Below are positions 55,201 to 64,000 of a stretch of DNA of 64,000 nucleotides, piece after piece. How positions within the stretch are numbered: the stretch's first letter is position 1; each line of letters opens with the position of its first letter. The DNA comes from Vespula vulgaris. Lineage: Eukaryota > Arthropoda > Insecta > Hymenoptera > Vespidae. The stretch spans positions 6,139,570-6,203,569 of the forward strand of contig NC_066587.1 in NCBI RefSeq assembly GCF_905475345.1, given 5' to 3'. Under the pieces are notes generated by a model. The model was not told the DNA's origin. It made no database searches and saw nothing but the letters and a program-made list of their open reading frames with translations. A program made the position numbers and the translations under genes.

Positions 55201-57185
55201 TTTCGTAGTGCTCAGAATCTAATATCTTTATAACTTACAGCATATTTATTTGATAGCAGATTTATAATATCGTTTATATTATTTATACCAACATTGATTC
55301 AATAAGTATGCTAACAGTGCTTTAGACTCCATTTTTTAAAAATATCATTAAATATAATATTCTCTTCGTAAGCATTTTCATACTGTTAGTACCTATAGTA
55401 TAATGCATATAAACTGTCTCTAACCGTATAGTGTAAATAATGCAACAAACACATTCTTTTTTATGCTAATCTGACTTCCATACTTATAGCACCTTTTACA
55501 TACATGCAACAGGTATAGATAAAAATCGTTTTTACATAGTCGATTAGCAATTTATCCACTCCTTTTGAGAGTTGCTTAGAATTTCATAAAAATATTTTCA
55601 CTCTGGAAGCACTTTGTCTAGGAATATATCTTACTTGGCAGCGTTTTAAGTATTGTTTTAATCAAGGTTTCTGCATCAAAAGCAAAGTGCAGCGTATCTG
55701 CAGTACAGGGGATTGGTGGCAAAGTTTCGTGCTGGAAAAACAGATAAAGACACTAAGAGTAGTGGTGCGGAGCCTTATTGTCCAGAAGAAGCTCTTAGTG
55801 ACAATGATGAAACAGAAAAGAATCAGAAACATAGTTCTCAAAATGGTAAGCTATTATCTCTTGGTAAAACTCTCTTTTTCTTTTTTCTTTTTTTTTTTCT
55901 TTTCTTTCTTTTTTACTTTACAAGTGTCACTATACCTATAATAATATATATCATTTAATAGAACGTCCGAAAGAGGAAAATAGAGAGGAACGTAAAAGGA
56001 AAAGGAGAAGTCGTTGGAGCGAGCCAGATAACAAGGTTCCTATTGCAGATATAAATGCAATTACCACTCAAAGAACACGCCCGGGTCTTGCACAACCTGG
56101 AGTAGCCATACCAGGTCAAATTGGCCAACCAGCTGTTATTATACCGCCAAAAATACAGCACACTAAACCAAAGAATCCAATGCTAACAAAGATATCTCGA
56201 AATGATCCTGCATTGATACAATATGCAAGACAAACTTTTGGTACATTGGATCTTAGTGAAGAACAATGGAAGAAAGCTGAGGACCATTACAAGGTTGTTA
56301 TAAAGAAAACATTTGTATATATTTTTAACGACAAAAGATCTATTTCTATGAACAATTATCTATCTTACAGATAAATCTTTTATACCAAAATCTATTAAGA
56401 AAAAGAGAAGAAGTGAAACGATTAGAAGCTCAGGGTAAACATAAATACGAGTACGATAGCGACGAAGAAACAGAAGGTGGTACTTGGGAACATAAGTTAA
56501 GATCTGCCGAGATGGAAGCTACACAAATGTGGGCGGAAGAATTGACGGCACAAGCTGAAGGGAAACATCATATCGGTGACTTTTTGCCTCCAGACGAATT
56601 GAAAAAATTTATGGAACAATACAATGCCGTTAAGCAGGGTAAAGAGCCAGACCTTAGTGATTACAAGGAATACAAGTTAAAGGAGGATAATATTGGTATG
56701 TTTTTGCTTATTATATTTTTTAGATTATACTTTATTACAAACTATGATGTTTGTTTGTAGGATTTCAAATGCTTCAAAAGCTCGGTTGGAGCGAAGGTCA
56801 AGGTTTAGGTAGTGAAGGCAGTGGTCGAATCGAACCTGTTAACAAGTATGTTTCTTATACTATGTGAATTGTTATACTGTATGTATTATCAAGTAATAAT
56901 ATGTAATATTCGATGTAATTAGGGCTACTAATAGGCTCGATAGTGCTGGCTTAGGATCCGAAAGACCGGATGGTGTTTCGAGAGACGATGATGAATTTGA
57001 TGCATATAGAAAAAGAATGATGCTTGCATATAGATTTAGGCCTAATCCTTTAGTAAGTATGATATTAACGATATTGATATTATTAAAAATATATTATACA
57101 TTATATTAAATATTTTTCTTTTTCTCTCTCTTTTTTTTTTTGTTTCTTTTCTTTTTAGAACAATCCTAGAAGACCTTACTACTAA
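52279..57185 (+). CDS. SUGP1: SUGP1 (SF4), SURP and G-patch domain splicing factor
   Basis: Nuclear spliceosomal factor of early assembly/branch-site recognition. In mammals its G-patch acts with DHX15 and it cooperates with SF3B1. Nine exons join in frame to 875 aa: 52279-52499, 53020-54257, 54503-54593, 55667-55845, 55962-56293, 56371-56695, 56761-56845, 56923-57052 and 57159-57185. Order: a Lys/Gln helical N-terminus; an Arg/Ser/Glu stretch; a roughly 290-residue Pro/Asn-rich low-complexity part with repeated IPPPN units; one SURP module ([16 protein letters not shown] to [15 protein letters not shown], about 487-535); and a basic KRKRRSRW motif (about 590) like the U2AF-ligand motif of SUGP1. 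Next come [16 protein letters not shown] and a G-patch ([20 protein letters not shown], about 795). It ends [19 protein letters not shown], essentially the vertebrate C-terminus. I see one SURP where vertebrate SUGP1 has two. It is longer than human SUGP1 because of the Pro-rich part. Confidence 0.95.
54594..55666 (+). other. Long SUGP1 intron splitting the SURP domain
   Basis: A 1.07 kb AT-rich intron between TTATG and GTTTCTG, restoring the TGG (Trp) codon across the join. No ORF or structured feature is seen inside. Confidence 0.8.
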
Positions 57186-57566
57186 ATAATCGAATGGACT
57201 GTATTTCTATAAAATCCTCAGATGACAAGTCTTTTCTAATTTAATATAGAACAAATGATTGTTATTTTGTATATCTAAAATGACGTGAAAGTTAAAATAT
57301 TAACGTGCTGTCTTAAACAATGTTGTTAAATTCAAATAAGATATTGCGTCGTTAAATAAAAAAAAAAGGAGCAATCGTTCATATCTCCATTAACATTAAT
57401 CCTTGAATTCTTAGTCATTATTAATATATGTATTGTAATTGATTACATTAATTAACAGTTATGTATAGTATCTTATGTACGTTGAAATAGTATCTTTTTA
57501 TTTCTCAGATGTAATAAAAAAAGTACAGAGAAATACATACGCGAAAAATTTAATGAATAATGAAAG

Positions 57567-57570
<4 letters not shown>

Positions 57571-57613
<43 letters not shown>

Positions 57614-57638
57614 ATGTATATATATATATATGTATATA
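57571..57638. repeat. (TA)n/(TATG)n microsatellite
   Basis: TA array with TATG variants between the convergent SUGP1 and EcKinase-like genes (57186-57909). That spacer is otherwise AT-rich 3' UTR sequence with no ORF. Confidence 0.95.
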
Positions 57639-57909
57639 TTAAAAAAAGCTTCACTAATATTTTATTTTCAAATAACAAAAATTTATTACGTAATAAAAAT
57701 TTAACGCGATAATATTGTACCTTTGTACCCTTATTATACTAAACAATACATATTTCAGGATCTTCCTAAAAAGCTTTACAATAATCCTTTGACAATATAT
57801 AAAATTTCGAATATAATAAAAATTATATAATATAATTATTCACGATTAGATTTAACAAAAATAAAAACACCGTCTCTTTATCGACAATATTGTACACGCA
57901 TAAAAAATT

Positions 57910-60041
57910 TTATATAATATTCCTATCTATGAATTCTTTAAAAGTATTTATCAATGTCTCCCTATAAAAATCGTTCTTCTCCAATTTGTCATAATAAACG
58001 TTAACGTCGATACTCTCAGAAATATCATTTTGATTTGTGAAAAGATGTAAAACATGTATAGCCATACAAACGGCATATTTACCGAAACGTTCGATATGTT
58101 CCAATAATATTTCATAAGGAAATAGTTCTCTAGGATTACAATCTAAATTTTCAAGACATTTAGAGAAGGAATCGTAATAATCTCGAAGTAGATCGTCGTA
58201 ATGTTCGACCCTAATCTCGTATAGGGTGGAACAAAATAACGTATAGGATATGTCCAAGGCAGGCGATGCGTAACGACAGATTTGAAAGTCGAGGAAGCGA
58301 AGATCCTGCGGCTCATAGGTTCTTTCGTTCTCCTGAAATAAACGAAATGAAATAACGACGAAGAAAAAATAAACGAAAAGATCTTGGTAAAATCATTTTA
58401 ACGGATCTAACTCAATTTCTCAATTTAAATTGATCCTACCTTGTATTTAAATAAAAAATTATTTGTCCAAGCATCACCATGATTTACAACGGCATAAGGT
58501 TCAGCAACAGATCCTTGAACTATTTCAAATATAGTATCAAACATGTTTTTAACGAAATCATTAAATCTTTTTCGATAATGTTCGTCTTCACCTTCTAGAG
58601 TCTGTAATTTAAAAAAACGATGAACTAATGTTTTTCTCTCTCTTTTTCTCTCTTTCTTTCTCTGTTTTTCTCTTTATTTTTTTTTTTTGTATGAATCTTT
58701 GTTAGATATCAACAAACCTTTGCAACGATATCGCACAATTTAATCGAACGAGTGTACATTTCTTTATTGTGCGTAGCAGAACTTTCACGATAAAATAAAG
58801 GTTCCTCTATCGATTTGAACATCTCGAAAGTATCAGGCTTCTTAGCTCGAATTGCGAAGCTGTATGCGTGAAATTTTCCGAGACAACGTAGAGCCAATCG
58901 AGCATGTGGATAATCAAGAAACTTTGTTTCTCTCATAATATAATTTTTTGTTTTCAAATCCTCTAACACTAAAATCTGTAGGTATATAACATATATAAAA
59001 AAAGAAAAAAAGATTTCAAAATCAAGAAAAGTTGCTTATAATTATATCTTATCTCTATGATTTTCAAATTTTTATGTATTATGAATAAAATTCGACCGAT
59101 TCTACCGATTCGATTCGATCGGATAAAGTTCATTTTCGAAGAAGTCTTAAATCTCGATCGCGACCTTGAAAAAAATGTCGGTTTCATTTATCGCTCGTCA
59201 ACACGTTTCTCTTATCCCAGATAGTTTTATTCATTGTTTAGTGAAACCGTACGTAAGTATGTAAGGAAAGGTGGAACGGTGAAAGTAGCCGAAACGAAAT
59301 AACGTCGACGAAAAAGTGTGATCGTACTAATTATAGTTAGAGTCAGAAAGACATTTCTTTTTATCTTCGAGCGAGCGATCTTATCGTCTAAAAACATATA
59401 TTATTCGACTGGTATTAGATAAAAAAAAATAATAAATAAATAAATACAAATAAAAGAAATAAATATTTATTTCGTGATTTGATGACACAACAAGGCGTTT
59501 TGTATTCTCTTATGGATTAGTTTGAATTGTTCACGATTAATAAATTTTATATCGTGTTATATAAAAAAAAAAGAATGAAAAGGATAGGTCTTGTAAATAA
59601 TAATAATATTAATAATTAAAAAATAGATCTCGTAAACAATCTCACCTCGTTTTTATCATCCTTCGAGTAGCTATACATGAAAGGAATATTATCAACAGAC
59701 ATATTATAATCACGTAGAAAATCGTTGAAAATAGGCAAAATTTCCTTGTAAAAACGGATCTCCTGAAGAAACATTTTTCTAATTTTGATGAATTTTCTTC
59801 GGGAGTCGTTGGGAGCACATTTTACGATCAAATGAATCTTCTCGATCCTTCCATTCTTTTCACCTTCTATTAAGGCACGATAAACATCACTGATAAAATT
59901 TTCACCAGCTTTGACTGCCCGTGTTACTTGAAAATTTGGATCGGACAATGATTTATCTTCGGCGATAGCTCGAAGATATTTTTCGATACGTTTCTCTTCT
60001 AAAAACTCATCTTCTGGAAAATGACTGATCTCTCGAGACAT
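57910..60041 (-). CDS. EcKinase/CHK kinase-like family protein (ecdysteroid-kinase-like)
   Basis: Soluble small-molecule kinase-like protein of a family expanded in insects. Members phosphorylate ecdysteroids or are linked to xenobiotic detoxification; the substrate here is unknown. Four exons join in frame to 412 aa, the normal length: 60041-59646, 58975-58718, 58601-58440 and 58332-57910. The N-lobe has FISDVYRALIEG and HLIVKCAPND, with a candidate ATP-binding Lys. The hinge/linker is ILVLEDLKTKNY. The catalytic loop HGDAWTNN (residues 259-266) is the Brenner-type HGDxWxxN motif, followed by DFQ (287-289) in place of DFG, as is usual here. All signature residues are present, so it looks active. 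The start at 60041 (MSREISHFPEDEF) is the first ATG of the open frame. A single copy is seen in this window although such genes often occur in clusters. Confidence 0.9.
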
Positions 60042-60260
60042 CTCGAGGTTTGATGATATCTCTTAGAGAAAATAAAAAGAAATAATAAAAGAAAAGAATA
60101 TAAAGATAAAAATTAAAATTAAAATTAAAAGCAAAAATAAAAATAAATAGGAACAGAACAAATTGGTCCAACGAAGTTAAAATATCTTCACGAAGAAATC
60201 ACGAAGGTAATCGTCGTACGAGAGAAAGTTCGCTTGGCAGGATTTAATCTTCGATCTTAC

Positions 60261-60330
60261 GAAGAGAAGGAGAAGGAGAAGGAGAAGGAGAAGCAAAGGA
60301 AGAAGAAGAAGAAGAAGAAGAAGAAAAAGA
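60261..60330. repeat. (GGAGAA)n/(GAA)n purine repeat
   Basis: GAGAAG units passing into GAA triplets, upstream of the EcKinase-like gene. No coding interpretation. Confidence 0.95.
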
Positions 60331-61265
60331 AGGAAAAGAGGAAATCCTATCCCAGATGTATGACCAAGCGTAGAAACGAACAGTCTGTCTTGTAAGAGTT
60401 ACAAACTGATACTGTCGACAATAGAAAATGACGATAATCCTGTCCTGAGTGACTTTATCTAAGGGGAGTTTTATTTACGTTATCGCAGAACAACTCCGCA
60501 AAAGTAACTGTTCCAAACAGGATACCGATTATTTGAATAATTTAAACAATATAGTAGTATGTGTTGGTAGTGAGTCATTAAAAAAAAACGTAATCGATCA
60601 AAGGTGAAGACAATGACTAATCATTATTCCATATTGAAGTAAACATAAATGGTAATTTTCATCGTGAGATAAAATTATGGTCTCTCTCTTTCTCTTTCTC
60701 TCTTACTTTTTTGCTACGGACGATAATATTCTATCGTTTAAGATTTAAACGCAGTAGCGTAAAAATAAACTCAACGTATACATGAGCTCAACAAAGAAAA
60801 CTTATGAATCCAAACAAGTTTCAATTCTTTCTTATTTTTTATATTTTTTCTAATTACCTGTTAATTATTATTCTAAACACAATTCATTGCATTCTCATTG
60901 GAGGTTAGTAAACATTGTTGCTGCGTAAAGGAAAATTTTTGTTATTATTAGTCTCTTAGAGAATAAATCTCGACTTGTTTAAACAATGATAATAATAAGA
61001 TAATTATGACACCATTCTCTAAAATTAGAGAGTTAGTTAATTCTGAGCGTATTTTATGGTACCAGATACGACCCAGTAAATTCTAAGTACGTAGATATAA
61101 ACGATAATTAAGTATCGAGGATTTGATTTATCATCCTGTGCTTCGATCTTGCTTTTGCAGAAGAGATAACATCGGTTTGAAGTGGTCACCTTGACCGAGA
61201 TATTGGCCGAGTTTGTATTCTCCTTCGTGGTTTGTGTTCGAGTTCTCGACCTCATCGAGATCGTG

Positions 61266-61319
61266 CTTCTTCTTCTTCTTCTTCTTCTTCTTCTTCTTTT
61301 ACTTCTTCTTCTTCTTCTT
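61266..61319. repeat. (TTC)n microsatellite
   Basis: TTC triplet array with one TTTTAC interruption. The Arg-rich - strand ORF over it is an artefact. Confidence 0.95.
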
Positions 61320-62131
61320 TGCATTGCTTAGATCATTATAATAAGTACATACTTACACTTTCTTCGAGATAAACGAATAAACTATCGACGGCGAGTCTGC
61401 CAACCTAACTGTTACTTCAGTAACAAAAAAAATACGACGAATGTAAAATCACAATATACATTCAATCTTTGTTCCTCTTTTTTGTGATATTATTTATCCA
61501 ATACGCTAACAATCTTGTTCTTTCAACTAATCATTGAACTGTTACTTCAGTACGAAAAACAAATGATCAATAGAAAATTACGATACTTCTTCCTTCATTA
61601 CGATACTTTTTTTCTAATTCACAATGACAATTTTATTCTTGTAAGAAAGTCGAGAATTTCTACTTGTTCGTTATCGACGTGATTAGAATTTCATTTCTCT
61701 ATCGATTCGATACGTAGGTAATTGTGTTCTTTGTTCAGGAGTATTTAACAGTTCATCTATTGTTCCGCTTATTCCACAATTGTTCACGTACTAGATATAA
61801 ATAGAGAAATACTTCTTACAAAGAAAAACAGAATGATGTTGCCATACAAGGTCATCGTGCGAAGTACTTGCACGTAATTTGCGGCAATATAAATCTTACG
61901 TATCTGTTGAAAGTGAAAAGTATAAGATAAATCAACGTTCGTATACGTTTGAAAACGTTTGTTCTATCGTTAATCGATGATATATAATTTATAAAGATCA
62001 TCGAAAAACGTCCAGTTGTAGATCACGTTTCACTAATCAAGTACGAAATAAAGAGTTCGACTTTTTATTCTAGACGCGTTTACGCGGGACTACGTTAATG
62101 TCTTTAAACCGGATTCATTTATTTCCCTTTC

Positions 62132-62262
62132 TTACTTCTTGTCCAACTTGATCTGGTTCATTCGAACACACCAACCAAGGATCACAATGAGCAGCCAGAC
62201 CAAGGTAATCCTTCGATCCCGAGATCGACCTTGTCGACGATCGAATCGATCATTTTTCTTAA
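62132..62262 (-). CDS. Candidate terminal exon with a transmembrane segment (tentative)
   Basis: After a T-rich tract ending ggaacaag, an open frame of 42 codons runs to TAA at 62132-62134. It has a basic stretch (DRFDRRQGRSRDRR), a hydrophobic segment ITLVWLLIVILGWCV and a basic tail ending KLDKK. AATAAA follows the stop within 20 bp. A second - strand frame is also open, and on the + strand an ATG (62188) with GTAATC donor-like sequence overlaps, so the strand is uncertain. No family recognised. Confidence 0.3.
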
Positions 62263-62990
62263 CTTGTTCCAAAATAAAAAGAAAAAGAATATATCAAAAA
62301 ATTTAAAAAAAAAAAAGAAAAAAAGAAAGAAAAACAACAATCGTGAAAATGTATTGAAATATCGTACTTTAATTTCGAGTATATTTCTTTTATCTTTCAT
62401 ACAAGTGAGATAAATATAAAATCTTTTTAAAAATGTTAAAAAGGAATAGACCTGAAACTTGTTACTAAAATCAATTCTCGCTTAAATACGAAGGTGTAAA
62501 TCATATTATAAAAATGCAACGAAGGTCCTCTTGTATCTTTAAAAATCTAAAAAAAAAAAAGAAAAGATAAAGAAAGAAAAAAAACAAACAAATCTTAAAA
62601 TTTCTAACAAAAAAAAAAAATTAAATCCTATTTAATTCAAATCTACTTAGTAATATCATAAAAATCTAGTAGGTCACTACGAAGGTTAAGAACTATCGTA
62701 TATTACGAGATAAATAACTGGTTCCTTAAAGTAGGATACTCTCTCGATTTGTGTGTCTGTGTATGTGTGTCTCTATGTATCCGATAAATTAACATCGAAA
62801 TTATCGTTAAGAAGAACAGGAACTTCTCTCTTTCTCTCTCTCTCTTTCTCTTAATTTTCTTCTCCTTGTTCTATCGACGTTGAACTTTCTTTAAAAAAGT
62901 CTGGTTAACGAACAATTTTCCTAATTACGAACTCTCGCTAATTACATCTTCGGAAATGTCAGTCACCACGTAGATTAGGTACATACGTAC

Positions 62991-63058
62991 GTGGTGTTCC
63001 ACATACGGTTAGACTGCACAAGGCCGTAGTCCTCGTAGTCTCGATGGTTGTTCGTGTC
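62991..63058 (-). CDS. Candidate internal exon (tentative)
   Basis: A 68-nt segment bounded by a good acceptor (tgatttcctttag) and a GTACGT donor. It is markedly more GC-rich than its flanks. One frame reads DTNNHRDYEDYGLVQSNRMW with no stop; a second (Thr-rich) frame is also open. It would belong to a - strand gene mostly outside the visible exons. No homologue recognised. Confidence 0.35.
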
Positions 63059-64000
63059 CTAAAGGAAATCATTAAAAGACTTATCCAATGCGTGCGATAA
63101 TAATCAGCACGATGGCTTTGTTTTCTCGTTTCGTTTGGACACTCTCTTCGAGGACATGACACTAAGTAAGCGAATGGAGAAAACAACAGGGATGACCTTC
63201 TCCTTCTAAAATGAACTTTTTTAATAAGAAGAAAGATAATACAAATTAATGTATTCATTTCATTCGTAATAACTATATGATATCATCAAATTTGATTAAG
63301 TGACATTACACGCGTTGGTAGTTAACGATCAAAGTAAATGGATTTAATCTTCTGTGTTACGCACGATAAAATAGCTACTCTTTACGTATGTATGTATAAA
63401 GACACACGCACTAAGATAGGAGTAAACTTAAATTATTATTTTTTATTTATCGTGAGCAAAACTATATCAAGAACTACTTTTAATGAATTTTAATATTTAA
63501 TAGCCAAATTCGATCGGGAATTAAGAGATTTTTTTTCATTCATCTTGAAACGAAATATCTCTCTTTTCTTCTCTTTGTTTTTAAAAAAGACAAACATAGA
63601 CAAAAATGTTGAGATACTGAAACATTCGATATCCGTTTTGAAAAGAATTCTTTTAATAATAAGATTGTAATTTGTTGAAACGAATTCTATGATCTATATA
63701 ATACTGCAACCTTCGCGTGAGCTTGAGTGGAAAATAAAAGAATAAAAATTCACAAAAGTTGAGCAACTGATGCAAAATGAAAAAAAAATTATTGAACCGT
63801 TGAATCATTTTTTATAGATGCTAGTTTGAATGGTCGAAAATAAAGAAACTTTTTAACTGGATGAGTTAACTGAACTGTTAGAAAACATTTCCACACTTCA
63901 GAGATATCGAATGTGGTTTCAACACGATGGATATCCGGTTCATAATGCATCAATACATGATGTGTGTATGTGTGTACATCTAATATAGTAGTATATGTGA

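Larger units (their letters stand above)
60331..64000. other. Right-hand spacer, mostly without recognisable genes
   Basis: AT-rich non-coding sequence with simple repeats. Short ORFs at 61037-61324 and 62231-62413 are repeat-driven. Two exon-like segments (62132-62262, 62991-63058) and a GC-richer patch at about 61830-61925 are the only structured items. They could be exons or conserved elements of a gene continuing past the right edge. Confidence 0.6.

Noticed and set aside
61037..61324. 95-aa - strand ORF starting with an Arg-rich run
   Set aside because: The N-terminal half is the (TTC)n array read as Arg codons; the rest has no recognisable similarity or splice context.

Overview
The window looks like nuclear DNA of an insect, most likely a hymenopteran. 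This is inferred from the AT-rich background with dense (TA)n, (CT)n and (GAA)n microsatellites, short introns in split genes, and an arthropod-type ecdysteroid-kinase-like gene. There is no operon, CRISPR array, phage or plasmid structure. No intact transposon was recognised.

Layout, left to right. TRAP1, the mitochondrial Hsp90, is on the + strand at 1043-4200 in 13 coding exons. After 3.3 kb of AT-rich spacer comes the convergent gene Rbcn-3A (rabconnectin-3A/DmX-like, a V-ATPase regulator) on the - strand at 7522-24750. About 520 bp further on is a giant axonemal dynein heavy chain of the DNAH3/7/12 inner-arm type, also -, at 25274-41954. Next is a microsatellite-rich 8 kb region (42-50 kb). 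It holds one small - strand coding exon with a PKA-anchoring-like helix, a 19-nt microexon and several exon-like islands. A short coiled-coil/IQ-motif axonemal protein (DRC10/IQCD-like) follows on - at 50135-51591, head to head with the splicing factor SUGP1 on + at 52279-57185. SUGP1 converges on an EcKinase/CHK-type kinase-like gene on - at 57910-60041. The last 4 kb is mostly non-coding, with two candidate - strand exons.

Themes: two ciliary/flagellar genes (dynein heavy chain and DRC10-like) flank the anchoring-helix gene. The other genes are general cell biology (mitochondrial chaperone, V-ATPase assembly, splicing) plus one detoxification/ecdysteroid-type kinase. Exon joins for TRAP1, SUGP1, the EcKinase gene and the DRC10-like gene were worked out by hand and keep frame throughout (694, 875, 412 and 282 aa). 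Exon tables for Rbcn-3A and the dynein are approximate.

Main leads: a probable unannotated cassette exon inside the 2.8 kb intron of Rbcn-3A; the small anchoring-helix gene, whose microexon would switch the reading frame of its C-terminus; and unexplained exon-like or GC-richer islands at 4.8-5.1, 43.6-47.2 and 62.1-63.1 kb.
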